Positions 48,936-57,855 of a stretch of 64,000 bases of DNA are shown here, piece after piece. The notes below the pieces were generated by a model that saw nothing but the letters and a program-made list of their open reading frames with translations, had not been told where the DNA came from and ran no database searches. This DNA comes from Microbacterium maritypicum (GTDB lineage Bacteria; Actinomycetota; Actinomycetes; Actinomycetales; Microbacteriaceae). Position numbers and translations under genes: made by a program. How positions within the stretch are numbered: the stretch's first letter is position 1; each line of letters begins with the position of its first letter. Location: NCBI RefSeq assembly GCF_041529975.1, contig NZ_CP168030.1, positions 2,170,001 to 2,234,000 on the forward strand. The letters are read 5' to 3'.

Positions 48936-49343
48936 TCACTCTCCTGCGACGGCGGCGATGGCCTCGATCTCGACGAGCTGGTCATCGTAACCGAGCACCG
49001 TGACACCCAGGAGGGTGCTGGGGACATCGTGGTCGCCGAAGGCAGCGTGGACCACGTCCCACGCCGTGACGAGGTCGGCCTGCGCGGAGGAGGCCACCAG
49101 CACTCGTGTGCTGATGACATCGGTGAGGTTCGCGCCAGCGACGTCGAGTGCTGCCTCGAGCGTCTGCACGCATCGGGCCGCCTGAGCCGCGTAGTCGCCC
49201 GGTGCGGCGGTCGTCCCGTCGTCGTTCAGAGGGCAGGCTCCCGCGAGGAAGATGAAACGCGAACCCGCCGGTGCAGTGGCGGCATAGGCGTAGGGGGCGT
49301 CGGCGAGGGCAGTGGCGCGGATCAGCTGGACGGCAGATGACAT
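48936..49343 (-). CDS. RidA/YjgF-family protein
   Basis: 135-residue RidA-like protein (trimeric chorismate-mutase-like fold). It has AGACPLNDDGTTAAPGDYAAQ, ARCVQTLEAALDVAGANLTDVI, TRVLVASSAQADLVTAWDVV and TVLGYDDQLVEIEAIA. The Arg of the canonical imine-deaminase site (R105 in E. coli RidA, usually in an R-x-A/C context near the end) is not evident: the corresponding strand reads LLGVTVLG. It may therefore be a Rid subfamily member without classical deaminase activity. It is coupled to the GNAT gene downstream. Confidence 0.88.
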   Translation of the reverse strand: MSSAVQLIRATALADAPYAYAATAPAGSRFIFLAGACPLNDDGTTAAPGDYAAQAARCVQTLEAALDVAGANLTDVISTRVLVASSAQADLVTAWDVVHAAFGDHDVPSTLLGVTVLGYDDQLVEIEAIAAVAGE

Positions 49344-49370
49344 GGTTCGATCCTCTCATTCACGGATTAA

Positions 49371-49408
49371 CGATGAAGGCCCCGTCCGTGTGGACGAGGC
49401 CTTCATCG
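49371..49408 (-). terminator. Terminator of the qcrCAB operon
   Basis: 17-bp stem with one mismatch (49371-49387 and 49392-49408), GTGT loop, arms CGATGAAGGCC and GGCCTTCATCG. It lies just after the qcrB stop on the minus strand. Confidence 0.8.
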
Positions 49409-49422
49409 TGGGGGAGTGGCGA

Positions 49423-51234
49423 CTACTCGCCATCCTCCTTCTTCTTGCGAGGCTTCTTCACCGGCTCGGTCGCGATGACCGTGCTGGGGGTGTTCGGCGT
49501 CTCGTCGACGTGCGTCTCATCGACCGTGAGCGGGGCATCAGGGAAGCCGGCGCGCTCGTGAGCACCCTGGATCTCTGCGGCCTCGGTCTCATCGTTCTGA
49601 GCCGTGACGTGGTGCTGGTGCGCATCGGCTGCTTCGACCTCGGCCTGCGTGAGCGGGGCCAGACGATCTTCGAAGAACCACCGGGAGATCGAGGAACGGA
49701 GGTTTTCCGTCCACGGGATGCGGCCCTTGGCGTTCGGGCGAACCACGAGAGGCTCGTAGGAGTCGACATCGATGAGCTTCCAGCGGTCGTACTGGTCGAC
49801 CGGCTGGTGGACCTCGATGAACTCGCCACCGGGGAGACGGACGATGCGCCCCGACTCGAAGCCGTGCAGCACGATCTCGCGGTCCTTCTTCTGCAGCGCG
49901 ATGCAGATGCGCTTGGTGACGAAGTATCCGAGGATCGGGCCCAGGAACAGCAACGCCTGCAGCGTGTGGATGACGCCTTCCATCGTGAGCATGAAGTGCG
50001 TCGCGATGAGGTCAGACGATGCTGCAGCCCAGAGGACGGCGTAGAAGATGACGCCGGCGACGCCGATCGCGGTGCGCGTCGCCGCGTTGCGGGGACGCTG
50101 TGCGATGTGGTGCTCGCGCTTGTCGCCGGTGACCCACGCCTCGATGAACGGGTAGATCGCGACGACCACGATGAACAGGCCGAGCACGAGCACGGGCGCG
50201 ATGATTCCGAAGGACCACGTGCGGTCGAGGAACACGATGTCCCAGTTCGACGGCGCCAGACGCAGAGCGCCGTCGGCGAAGCCGATGTACCAGTCCGGCT
50301 GCGTGCCGGCCGAGACAGGGGACGGGTCGTACGGGCCGTAGTTCCAGATCGGGTTGATCTGGAAGAACGTCGCGATCATGACGATCACGCCGAACACGAT
50401 GAACAGGTAGCCGCCCATCTTCGACATGTAGACCGGCATCATCGGGTAGCCCACGACGTTGTCGTTCGTGCGGCCGGGGCCCGCGAACTGCGTGTGCTTG
50501 TTGATGATCATCAGCATCAGGTGCACGACGATGAGCGCGATGACGAGCATCGGCAGCAACAGGATGTGCAGCGTGTACAGACGTCCGACGATGTCGGTCC
50601 CGGGGAACTCGCCGCCGAAGAGGAGGAACGAGGTCCAGGTGCCGATCAGGGGGAGACCCTTGATCATGCCGTCGATGATGCGGAGGCCGTTACCCGAGAG
50701 CAGGTCGTCGGGAAGCGAGTAGCCGGTGAAGCCCTCTGCCATCGCGAGGATGAACAGGACGAAGCCGATGACCCAGTTGAGCTCACGCGGCTTGCGGAAC
50801 GCGCCGGTGAAGAACACGCGGAGCATGTGCACGCCGATGCCGGCGATGAACACGAGCGCCGCCCAGTGGTGGATCTGGCGGACCAGGAGCCCGCCGCGCA
50901 GGTCGAACGAGATGTGCAGCGATGACTCGAGCGCCGCCGACATCTCGATACCACGCATCGGCGCGTAGGCGCCGGTGTAGTGGGTCTCGACCATGGATGC
51001 CTGGAAGAAGAACGTCAGGAAGGTTCCGGAGAGGAACACGACGACGAAGCTCCACAGCGCGATCTCGCCGAGCATGAACGACCAGTGGTCGGGGAAGATC
51101 TTGCGTCCGAGCTCCTTGACGAAGCCGGAGAGGCTGGTGCGCTCGTCGATGTAGTTCGACGCGGCACCGACGAAGCGACCGCCGAGGGGCGCTTTGGTGT
51201 CCTTGTCCTCTTTGGACAGCGTTGCGGTGCTCAA
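49423..51234 (-). CDS. qcrB: Cytochrome bc1 complex cytochrome b subunit
   Basis: 603-residue cytochrome b, the quinol-oxidising core subunit. The b-haem ligands lie in VRQIHHWAALVFIAGIGVHM and the HILLLPMLVIALIVVHLMLM helix. The Qo motif appears as PPEWY-like PDWYIGF. A C-terminal extension of over 150 residues with an acidic, Pro-rich end (PVKKPRKKKEDGE) is typical of actinobacterial QcrB. The start overlaps the qcrA stop by four bases. It is the target family of Q203-type inhibitors in mycobacteria. Confidence 0.96.
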   Translation of the reverse strand: MSTATLSKEDKDTKAPLGGRFVGAASNYIDERTSLSGFVKELGRKIFPDHWSFMLGEIALWSFVVVFLSGTFLTFFFQASMVETHYTGAYAPMRGIEMSAALESSLHISFDLRGGLLVRQIHHWAALVFIAGIGVHMLRVFFTGAFRKPRELNWVIGFVLFILAMAEGFTGYSLPDDLLSGNGLRIIDGMIKGLPLIGTWTSFLLFGGEFPGTDIVGRLYTLHILLLPMLVIALIVVHLMLMIINKHTQFAGPGRTNDNVVGYPMMPVYMSKMGGYLFIVFGVIVMIATFFQINPIWNYGPYDPSPVSAGTQPDWYIGFADGALRLAPSNWDIVFLDRTWSFGIIAPVLVLGLFIVVVAIYPFIEAWVTGDKREHHIAQRPRNAATRTAIGVAGVIFYAVLWAAASSDLIATHFMLTMEGVIHTLQALLFLGPILGYFVTKRICIALQKKDREIVLHGFESGRIVRLPGGEFIEVHQPVDQYDRWKLIDVDSYEPLVVRPNAKGRIPWTENLRSSISRWFFEDRLAPLTQAEVEAADAHQHHVTAQNDETEAAEIQGAHERAGFPDAPLTVDETHVDETPNTPSTVIATEPVKKPRKKKEDGE

Positions 51235-52307
51235 TGGCGCTCCCAGAAGCTCGGGCCGACGGGTTCCTTGAAGTCGCTGCGTGCGACCAGGTAGCCCTCG
51301 TCATCGACGGTGATGGGCAGCTGCGGCAGCGGACGAGCCGCCGGGCCGAAGATGACCTTGGCGTGGTCCGTGACGTCGAACTGCGACTGGTGGCACGGGC
51401 ACAGCAGGTGGTGCGTCTGCTGCTCGTACAGAGCCACAGGGCATCCGACGTGCGTGCAGACCTTGGAATAGGCGACGATGCCGTCGTAGGACCAGTCCTT
51501 GCGGTCCTCGGCCTCGATCAGCTGCTCGGGGCGCAGACGCATCATCAGCACGATGGCCTTGGCCTTCTCCTCGAGGTAGCCGTCGTGGTGGCTGAGCGTC
51601 GCGAGCTCTTCGGGGATCACGTGGAACGCCGACCCGAGGGTCACGTCCGCGGCGCGGATCGGGGTGCCGTCGGGGTCGCGGACGAGGCGCGCACCCTTCT
51701 CCCACATCGTGTGCTTGAGGAGAACGACCGGGTCGCCCGCGGTGGGGTCATCCGGCGTCGAGTGCGGAGCGAGACCACGGAAGAGCGTGACGCCCGGGAT
51801 GATCGAGGCGACGAGTGCGGCGAACAGCGAGTTGCGGATCACCGTGCGGCGTCCGAAACCGGACTCCTCGTTCGCGTCGGAGAAGGCCTGGATGGCCGCC
51901 TCGCGGGTCGCGTCCTTGCCACGGGTGGGGTGGCGGTGCTCGATGAACTCCTTGTCGGACATGAGCGCCTTGGACCAGTGGATCGCACCGATGCCGAGGG
52001 CCAGCAGCGCGAGGGCGATGCCGAGACCGATGAAGAGGTTGTTCTGCCGGATGTCGATGAGCGCGCCGCTCTCGATCGGGAACAGCATGTAGGCGGCGAC
52101 CGCCCAGATGCTCCCGGCCAGCGAGAGGTAGAACAGCGTGTAGACAGTGCGGACAGCGGCCTTCTCAGCGCGCGGGTCCTTGTCGGTCATCCGCTCGCGG
52201 TGCGGCGGAAGCCCGGGGTTCTGCACGGGATCGCTGACTGCGACACCCAGCCCCGGAGAGGGCTGGTAGGCCCTGTCAAGAGCCTGCGAGTCGTCGTCGT
52301 GTGCCAT
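51231..52307 (-). CDS. qcrA: Rieske iron-sulfur subunit of cytochrome bc1
   Basis: 358-residue Rieske protein with three membrane helices (about 64-82, 90-110, 155-175), a hallmark of actinobacterial QcrA. The C-terminal Rieske domain has both cluster-binding boxes, CTHVGC and CPCHQSQFD, about 20 residues apart. It carries electrons from quinol to cytochrome c1/cc. Its end overlaps the qcrB start by four bases; qcrC lies 36 bases upstream. Confidence 0.96.
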   Translation of the reverse strand: MAHDDDSQALDRAYQPSPGLGVAVSDPVQNPGLPPHRERMTDKDPRAEKAAVRTVYTLFYLSLAGSIWAVAAYMLFPIESGALIDIRQNNLFIGLGIALALLALGIGAIHWSKALMSDKEFIEHRHPTRGKDATREAAIQAFSDANEESGFGRRTVIRNSLFAALVASIIPGVTLFRGLAPHSTPDDPTAGDPVVLLKHTMWEKGARLVRDPDGTPIRAADVTLGSAFHVIPEELATLSHHDGYLEEKAKAIVLMMRLRPEQLIEAEDRKDWSYDGIVAYSKVCTHVGCPVALYEQQTHHLLCPCHQSQFDVTDHAKVIFGPAARPLPQLPITVDDEGYLVARSDFKEPVGPSFWERH

Positions 52308-52343
52308 GGTGCTCCTCGTACGTTCCTCTTCGATGAATAAGCG

Positions 52344-53144
52344 TCAGTTGGACTTCGCCGTGATCCACACGGTGATGGCGACGAGCGCGCCGATTCCGAA
52401 GATCCAGACGAACAGGCCCTCGGAGACCGGTCCGAGCGAACCGAGCGAGAATCCGCCGATCTGCACGGACTGCTGCTGGAAGAGCAGCGCCGAGATGATG
52501 TCGCGCTTGTCCTCGTCGGACAGGTTCATGTCGCCGAAGACCGGCATGTTCTGCGGGCCGGTGACCATCGCCGCGTACATGTGCAGCGCGCTGGTCTCCT
52601 GGAGACCGGGTGCGTACTTGCCCTCGGTGAGCGCTCCACCCGCTGCGGCCACGTTGTGGCACATCGCGCAGTTGACGCGGAACAGCTCGGCGCCGTTCGC
52701 GACGTCACCTTCTCCGTCCAGGATGTGGTCGGCGGGGAACGTCGGGCCGGGAGCCTCGGACTGCACGAACGAGGAGATCGCGAGGATCTGGTCCTCGGTG
52801 AACTGCGGTGCCTTCTGCGGCGCCTGCGGTCCCTGCATCTGCAGGGGCATGCGACCGGTCGACAGCTGGAACTCGGTCGCCAGCTCGCCCACGCCGTACA
52901 GGCTGGGGCCGTTGGCGGTTCCCTGCAGGTCGAGACCGTGGCAGGTGGCGCAGTTCGCCTGGAACAGCTTCTCGCCGTCTTCGACGGTCAGCTGCGTCGA
53001 CGCGGTCGGCGTGTCGGACGCGGCGAACGCAGCCGTCGCACCGGCGTACACGGCGCCGGTGATCATGAGGCCTGCGCCGATGAGCGCGGCCGCCGCCAAA
53101 GGGCTGCGACGACCGCTGGAACGGCGCTTCTTCTCTCGTGCCAT
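52344..53144 (-). CDS. qcrC: Dihaem cytochrome c subunit of bc1
   Basis: 266-residue membrane-anchored protein with two cytochrome c domains. It has an N-terminal signal/anchor (about 15-38), two haem c motifs (CATCH and CAMCH), and a C-terminal membrane helix (about 243-262). The two-haem QcrC replaces soluble cytochrome c and hands electrons straight to CtaC in the bc1-aa3 supercomplex. It sits between ctaE and qcrA. Confidence 0.96.
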   Translation of the reverse strand: MAREKKRRSSGRRSPLAAAALIGAGLMITGAVYAGATAAFAASDTPTASTQLTVEDGEKLFQANCATCHGLDLQGTANGPSLYGVGELATEFQLSTGRMPLQMQGPQAPQKAPQFTEDQILAISSFVQSEAPGPTFPADHILDGEGDVANGAELFRVNCAMCHNVAAAGGALTEGKYAPGLQETSALHMYAAMVTGPQNMPVFGDMNLSDEDKRDIISALLFQQQSVQIGGFSLGSLGPVSEGLFVWIFGIGALVAITVWITAKSN

Positions 53145-53164
53145 CTCGGGGATCAGCTCCGCTC

Positions 53165-53818
53165 TTATTTCAGGAAGTAGATAACGAGGAACAGCACGAT
53201 CCAGACGACGTCGACGAAGTGCCAGTAGTAGGACACCACGATCGAGGAGGTCGCCTCCTTGTGCCGGAAGTTCTTGACGGCGTATGCGCGTCCGATGACG
53301 AGCAGGAACGCGACGAGGCCGCCCGTGACGTGAAGGGCGTGGAAGCCGGTCGTCAGGTAGAAGGCGGAGGCGTACGAGTCGGCGTTGATCGGCATGCCTT
53401 CAGCGACCAGCTGTGCGTACTCCCACACCTGGCCGGAGACGAAGATCGCGCCGAGGGCGAAGGTGAGGAAGAACCACTCGACCATTCCCCAGCCGAAGAG
53501 GCGACGGCGTCCGGCGCCGTTCTTCTGCCCCTTACCGATCTTGTAGGGCTGCAGGTCTTCTGCCGCGAACACGCCCATCTGGCACGTGAACGAGGAGAGG
53601 ACGAGGATCGCAGTGTTCACTGCGGCGAACGGGACGTTCAGCAGCTCGGTCCGGTCTGCCCACAGCTCCGGGGAGGTGCTGCGGAGCGTGAAGTAGATCG
53701 CGAAGAGTCCCGCGAAGAACATCACCTCACTGCCGAGCCACACAATGGTGCCGACAGCTACCGGGTTGGGCCGCTTAATCGTTCTCGCCGCCGGGGCATA
53801 CGTCGCTGAGGTCGTCAC
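53165..53818 (-). CDS. ctaE: Cytochrome c oxidase subunit III
   Basis: 217-residue subunit III with five or more membrane helices ([73 protein letters not shown]). Family residues in GFHALHV and YWHFVDVVW are present. GTG 53818 is chosen because CATAAT (minus strand 53830-53825) lies six bases before it, implying a leaderless message; a longer reading would add 13 residues. It heads ctaE-qcrC-qcrA-qcrB, the usual actinobacterial order. Confidence 0.94.
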   Translation of the reverse strand: MTTSATYAPAARTIKRPNPVAVGTIVWLGSEVMFFAGLFAIYFTLRSTSPELWADRTELLNVPFAAVNTAILVLSSFTCQMGVFAAEDLQPYKIGKGQKNGAGRRRLFGWGMVEWFFLTFALGAIFVSGQVWEYAQLVAEGMPINADSYASAFYLTTGFHALHVTGGLVAFLLVIGRAYAVKNFRHKEATSSIVVSYYWHFVDVVWIVLFLVIYFLK

Positions 53819-53824
53819 CCCTCC

Positions 53825-53830
53825 ATTATG
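53825..53830 (-). promoter_or_regulatory. -10 box of the ctaE-qcrCAB operon
   Basis: CATAAT on the minus strand, six bases before the ctaE GTG. The following GGAGGG could serve as a start-proximal ribosome site but is too close to the codon. Confidence 0.5.
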
Positions 53831-53997
53831 GCCGATCCTGGGGCGTGATTCTTGCACCCACGACCTTCGAATCGCCGGACCTGGACTTAGGGGACCCTAA
53901 GAAAACACTGCGAATACCCGGTGAATCCGCGGGAAACAGGGGGTGGGCACGGAGTGCGCATGCGTGCGGAAGCATCTGCATGTTTTCTCCACGCCGA

Positions 53998-54003
53998 TAG
54001 GAT
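53998..54003 (+). promoter_or_regulatory. -10 box of trpD (leaderless)
   Basis: TAGGAT with seven bases to the ATG at 54011. Confidence 0.58.
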
Positions 54004-54010
54004 CGCACAC

Positions 54011-55081
54011 ATGCCTGATTCGTTGACCTGGCCCGACGTGCTCACCTCGCTGTTGGAGCGCCGCGATCTCAGCGTCTGGGAGTCCACGTGGGCGATGCGT
54101 CAGATCATGCAGGGTGGCGTGAGCGAGGCGCAGCTCGCCGGTTTCCTCGTCGCTCTCCGTGCGAAGGGCGAGACGATCGACGAGATCGTCGGGTTCCGCG
54201 ATGCGATCCTCGAGGCCGCCGTGCCGCTGCCGGTCTCCCCGGACGTGCTCGACATCGTCGGAACCGGAGGGGACCGCGTCGGTACGGTCAACGTGTCCAC
54301 GACCGCGGCGATCATCATCGGTGCCACCGGCGTGCCCGTCGTGAAGCACGGCAACCGTGCGGCCAGCTCCGCCTCCGGATCCTCGGACGTGCTCGGAGCG
54401 CTCGGCCTGGAGCTTTCTCTGAACCCCGCCGACGTGGCATCCATTCTCGACCGCACCGGCATCACGTTCGCGTGGGCCGGGGCGTTCCACCCGGGCTTCA
54501 AGCACGCAGGCACCGTGCGTGCCGAGCTCGGGGTGCCGACGGTCTTCAACATGCTCGGCCCGCTGTGCAACCCGGCGCGTGCCGAAGCCAATGCCGTCGG
54601 TGTCGCGCAGATCGAACGGGTGCCGCTGATCACGGGCGTGTTCCGCACCCGCGGCGCGACCGCACTCGTCTTCCGCGGCGACGACGGGCTCGACGAGCTG
54701 ACGACCACCGGACACAGTCGTATCTGGGAGGTCACCCGAGGAGACATCCACGAGCACGACCTCGACCCCCGCGACCTCGACATCCCGATCGCCGATCTCG
54801 CCGACCTGATCGGCGGCTCACCGCAGCACAACGCCGAGGTGCTCCGGCGCACGCTCGCGGGGGAGACCGGCGCAGTACGCGACATCGTGCTCCTCAACGC
54901 CGCTGCCGGAATCGTCGCCTTCGAGCTCTCGCAGGACGCCACGCAGGTGCAGCGGCCCATCCTCGAGCGGTTGCGCGCGGGGTACGACACGGCCGCCGCG
55001 GCGGTCGACGACGGTCGTGCCCTGGCCAAGCTCGATCAGTGGATCGGCGTCAGCCGCGAGCTGGCGGCACCCCAGGAGTGA
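54011..55081 (+). CDS. trpD: Anthranilate phosphoribosyltransferase
   Basis: 356-residue enzyme that joins anthranilate to PRPP in tryptophan synthesis. The PRPP-binding loop DIVGTGGDRVGTVNVST, the HGNRAASSASGSSDVLGALG segment, FAWAGAFHPGFKHAGTVRAE and FNMLGPLCNPA are clear. ATG 54011 gives a standard N-terminus. It stands alone, away from other trp genes, which is common in actinobacteria. The next gene starts two bases after its stop. Confidence 0.95.
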   Translation: MPDSLTWPDVLTSLLERRDLSVWESTWAMRQIMQGGVSEAQLAGFLVALRAKGETIDEIVGFRDAILEAAVPLPVSPDVLDIVGTGGDRVGTVNVSTTAAIIIGATGVPVVKHGNRAASSASGSSDVLGALGLELSLNPADVASILDRTGITFAWAGAFHPGFKHAGTVRAELGVPTVFNMLGPLCNPARAEANAVGVAQIERVPLITGVFRTRGATALVFRGDDGLDELTTTGHSRIWEVTRGDIHEHDLDPRDLDIPIADLADLIGGSPQHNAEVLRRTLAGETGAVRDIVLLNAAAGIVAFELSQDATQVQRPILERLRAGYDTAAAAVDDGRALAKLDQWIGVSRELAAPQE

Positions 55082-55083
55082 TC

Positions 55084-56070
55084 GTGGATCCCGTCGACGC
55101 GCTGCTCGAGATCGCCTCCCTCCTCGAACGCGAGCGTGCGTCACGGTATCGGGCGAAGGCGTTCCGCCAGGCCGCGGTGACTCTGCAGGATCTGCCGGAC
55201 GACGTGCAGGCCGATCCGACGAGGCTTCGTGCGGCAAAGGGCATCGGCGAGTCCACATTCGCGGTCATCCGTCAGGCGCAGGCGGGTCGGATTCCCGACT
55301 ATCTCGTCGAGTTGCGCGGCGACGTCGAGCCGGAGCGCGTCTCGGCGCTGCGGGCCAAGCTGCGCGGTGACCTGCACGCGCACACCGACTGGTCGGACGG
55401 CACGACACCCATCCCGGTGATAGCCGCGGCCGCGCGGGCGCTGGGACACGAGTATCAGGCGATCACGGATCACTCTCCACGACTACGGGTGGCACGCGGG
55501 TTGTCTGCCGAGCGCCTTCGTGAGCAGATGCCGTTGGTGCGTGCCGAGTCCGGCGACGGATTCACTTTGCTCGCGGGGATCGAGGTGGACATCCTGGAGG
55601 ACGGCACACTCGACCAGGAGGATGGGCTGCTCGCGGAACTCGACATCGTCGTGGCCTCCGTGCACTCCAAGCTGCGCATGGACGCACGGCCGATGACGGC
55701 GCGGATGATCGCCGCCGTCTCGGATCCTCGGGTGAATGTACTCGGGCATTGCACGGGCCGGCTCGTGCAGGGCGATCGGGGAACGCGTCCGCCGTCGGCG
55801 TTCGACGCCGCAGCCGTCTTCGCCGCCTGCGCGGAGAACGGCGTGGCGGTGGAGATCAACTCGCGGCCCGAGCGGCAGGACCCTCCGGACGAGCTGATCG
55901 CCATCGCGCTCGACGCGGGGTGCCTGTTCTCCATCGATTCGGATGCGCACGCACCGGGGCAGCTGTCGTTGCTGGATCACGGCGCCGAGCGCGCGGAACG
56001 GGCGGGGATCCCCGCATCACGGATCGTGACGACCTGGGGCCTCTCCCGCTTGCTCGCCTGGGCCGAGTGA
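55084..56070 (+). CDS. PHP-domain protein with N-terminal helix-hairpin-helix segment
   Basis: 328-residue protein. The N-terminal ~85 residues resemble the helix-hairpin-helix start of PolX-type proteins (ERERASRYRAKAFRQAAVTL, AAKGIGESTFAVI). The rest is a PHP phosphoesterase domain with metal ligands in GDLHAHTDWSDGTTP, AITDHSPR, EVDIL, SVHSKL, GHCTGRL and SIDSDAHAP. There is no polymerase palm domain, so it is not a PolX polymerase. GTG 55084 is chosen for the AGGAG five bases upstream (inside the end of trpD); GTG 55078 is the alternative. The natural substrate is unknown; a DNA-repair or histidinol-phosphatase-like activity is possible. Confidence 0.85.
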   Translation: MDPVDALLEIASLLERERASRYRAKAFRQAAVTLQDLPDDVQADPTRLRAAKGIGESTFAVIRQAQAGRIPDYLVELRGDVEPERVSALRAKLRGDLHAHTDWSDGTTPIPVIAAAARALGHEYQAITDHSPRLRVARGLSAERLREQMPLVRAESGDGFTLLAGIEVDILEDGTLDQEDGLLAELDIVVASVHSKLRMDARPMTARMIAAVSDPRVNVLGHCTGRLVQGDRGTRPPSAFDAAAVFAACAENGVAVEINSRPERQDPPDELIAIALDAGCLFSIDSDAHAPGQLSLLDHGAERAERAGIPASRIVTTWGLSRLLAWAE

Positions 56071-56088
56071 GTCGGGCCCGCACGCCGA

Positions 56089-57033
56089 TCAGTCGGCCTG
56101 CAGGGCAGCCTTCGACACGGCTGCGACCGCCCGCGTCATGGAACCGCCGAGGTTCCACTTCTCGGCGAGAGCGGTGGCGGCGTCGACCTCGGCGGGATCG
56201 AGGACGCGGAGCGGGATGCCGGGGGCGCTGATCGGCAGCGAGGTCGCCACGGCGACCACGGTGGGTGCGACCTCGAGGTAGTCCGAAGCCGCCAGGACCT
56301 TCGCGCGGACTCCCGCGCTCATCCCCTCGCCGGCTTCCGCCGCGGCGCGGATGCCGGTGAGGTCACTGTGCGTCTGGAGGAGGGTCGCCGCTGTCTTCTC
56401 TCCCACGCCGGGGACGCCAGGGAGCCCGTCGGAGGCGTCACCGCGCATGGTCGCGAAGTCCGCGTACTGAGACGGGAGGACCCCGTACTTGGCGACGACG
56501 GTCGCATCGGTCACGATCTCTAGGTTGCTCATGCCGCGCGCGGTGTAGATGACGCGCACGTCGCGGGCGTCGTCGACGAGCTGGAACAGGTCGCGGTCGC
56601 CCGTGACGATGTCGACCGGCATCGTGGCGTCGGTCGCGAGTGTGCCGATCACATCATCGGCCTCGTGTTCCGCGACGCCGATGATGGGGATACCGATGGC
56701 GGCGAGCGTCTCGCGGATCAGAGGGATCTGCGCCTCGAGCGGGTCGGGGATCTCCTCGACGTCCGGCCCACTGGCCACGATCTCGACGACGCGATGGGTC
56801 TTGTAGCTCGGGATGAGATCGACGCGCCACTGCGGGCGCCAGTCGTCGTCCCAGCACGCGATCACATGCGTCGGCTCATACAGGGTGACGAGCTTGGCGA
56901 TGATGTCGAGCAGACCGCGGGCCGCGTTGATGGGCGATCCGTCCGGCGCCGTCACTTTGTCGGGAACGCCGTAGAAGGCGCGGAAGTAGAGGCTGGCGGT
57001 GTCGAGCAGCATGAGGCGGTCGGCGCGGGTCAT
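56089..57033 (-). CDS. Stand-alone 5'-3' exonuclease (PolA N-terminal-like)
   Basis: 314-residue flap/5'-nuclease. Acidic metal-binding motifs are LMLLDTASLYFRAFYG, CWDDDWRPQWR, AEHEADDVIGTLA and VTGDRDLFQLVDD, and the H3TH segment is GDASDGLPGVPGVGEKTAA. It equals the exonuclease domain of DNA polymerase I without the polymerase. Its likely role is RNA primer or flap removal alongside the full-length PolA. It converges on the PHP gene, leaving 18 bases with no clear terminator. Confidence 0.92.
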   Translation of the reverse strand: MTRADRLMLLDTASLYFRAFYGVPDKVTAPDGSPINAARGLLDIIAKLVTLYEPTHVIACWDDDWRPQWRVDLIPSYKTHRVVEIVASGPDVEEIPDPLEAQIPLIRETLAAIGIPIIGVAEHEADDVIGTLATDATMPVDIVTGDRDLFQLVDDARDVRVIYTARGMSNLEIVTDATVVAKYGVLPSQYADFATMRGDASDGLPGVPGVGEKTAATLLQTHSDLTGIRAAAEAGEGMSAGVRAKVLAASDYLEVAPTVVAVATSLPISAPGIPLRVLDPAEVDAATALAEKWNLGGSMTRAVAAVSKAALQAD

Positions 57034-57063
57034 GGACTCAGCGTAGAGCGCGGTCGGCCCGCG

Positions 57064-57855
57064 TCAGCAACCGGGCGCACCGGGTTGCTCGACGCAGGTG
57101 CGAGCGACCAGTGCGGTCTCTGCTTCGTAGACACGGATCTGCCGCGCCGGGCCATCGATGGACAGCTCGCCGTCGATCGGGAACCACCCACCGCCGATGT
57201 CGACCTCGGCGGTGTAGTGGACGGTGACGTGCGCCGAATACGTGCCGCGGTCGCGATACGAGTGACTCGTCGGGGTCGGGGTGAACTGCGCCTGCCCCAG
57301 GGAAGCCCAGGACCGACCGCCTGTGTTCGAGGTGGCCGCTGTGCCGTCACCGAACGCGAACCTGAAACGGACAGGCGTGAATCGTACGCTGATCGGTCTG
57401 TCGAACAGCGTGCCGGCGCGCGTGTGCACGGCTGCGGCTGCCACGAAGTTCGTCGGCATGCCTGCGATGCCGACGTTGCCCGGCTCTCCGGCGGTGGTGA
57501 CGGGTGCAGGAGCGAACTGTGCGACGTCGGTGATGGTGAGGGGGTGGCCTTCGTCGTTCGTCACCCGCTCAGCGGTGAAGTTGCAGGACGCCTGGCGGAC
57601 GGGGTCGGTTGTGCAGGGCTTCGGCTTCTCGGTCGGGCCGCGGCGCTCCGACGAGTCGGGACTGTCGAGGTCTGGGACAGTGCGGGTCTCGGTTCCGAAG
57701 ATCTCCAGACGGTCGCCGTTGGTTTGGGAGCCGCAGAGACCGGCGAGTTGCAGTTCTCTCCCGCACGATTTGCCCAGCGGGGCAATGCTCAGCTCGGGCG
57801 CCGCCGAGAACATGACTATTAATACCGTGGCGAGCATGGCCACTGTCTTCAGCAC
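57064..57855 (-). CDS. Secreted PKD-like protein, unknown function
   Basis: 263-residue protein with a signal peptide (LKTVAMLATVLIVMFSAAPE) and no membrane anchor. The C-terminal half has a PKD-like beta-sandwich signature: FRFAFGDGTAATS, then FTPTPTSHSYRDRGTYSAHVTVHY. Several Cys residues (SCGREL, GLCGS, PCTT, SCNF, TCVEQ, PGC) could form disulfides outside the cell. GTG 57855 overlaps the end of the upstream lipoprotein gene by seven bases, so the two are co-expressed. Cargo, ligand and system are unknown; adhesion or wall binding is inference. Confidence 0.78.
   Translation of the reverse strand: MLKTVAMLATVLIVMFSAAPELSIAPLGKSCGRELQLAGLCGSQTNGDRLEIFGTETRTVPDLDSPDSSERRGPTEKPKPCTTDPVRQASCNFTAERVTNDEGHPLTITDVAQFAPAPVTTAGEPGNVGIAGMPTNFVAAAAVHTRAGTLFDRPISVRFTPVRFRFAFGDGTAATSNTGGRSWASLGQAQFTPTPTSHSYRDRGTYSAHVTVHYTAEVDIGGGWFPIDGELSIDGPARQIRVYEAETALVARTCVEQPGAPGC

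Noticed and set aside
55084..56070. Annotation as DNA polymerase X
   Set aside because: The helix-hairpin-helix and PHP parts are present, but there is no polymerase palm or catalytic Asp triad, and the length is too short.
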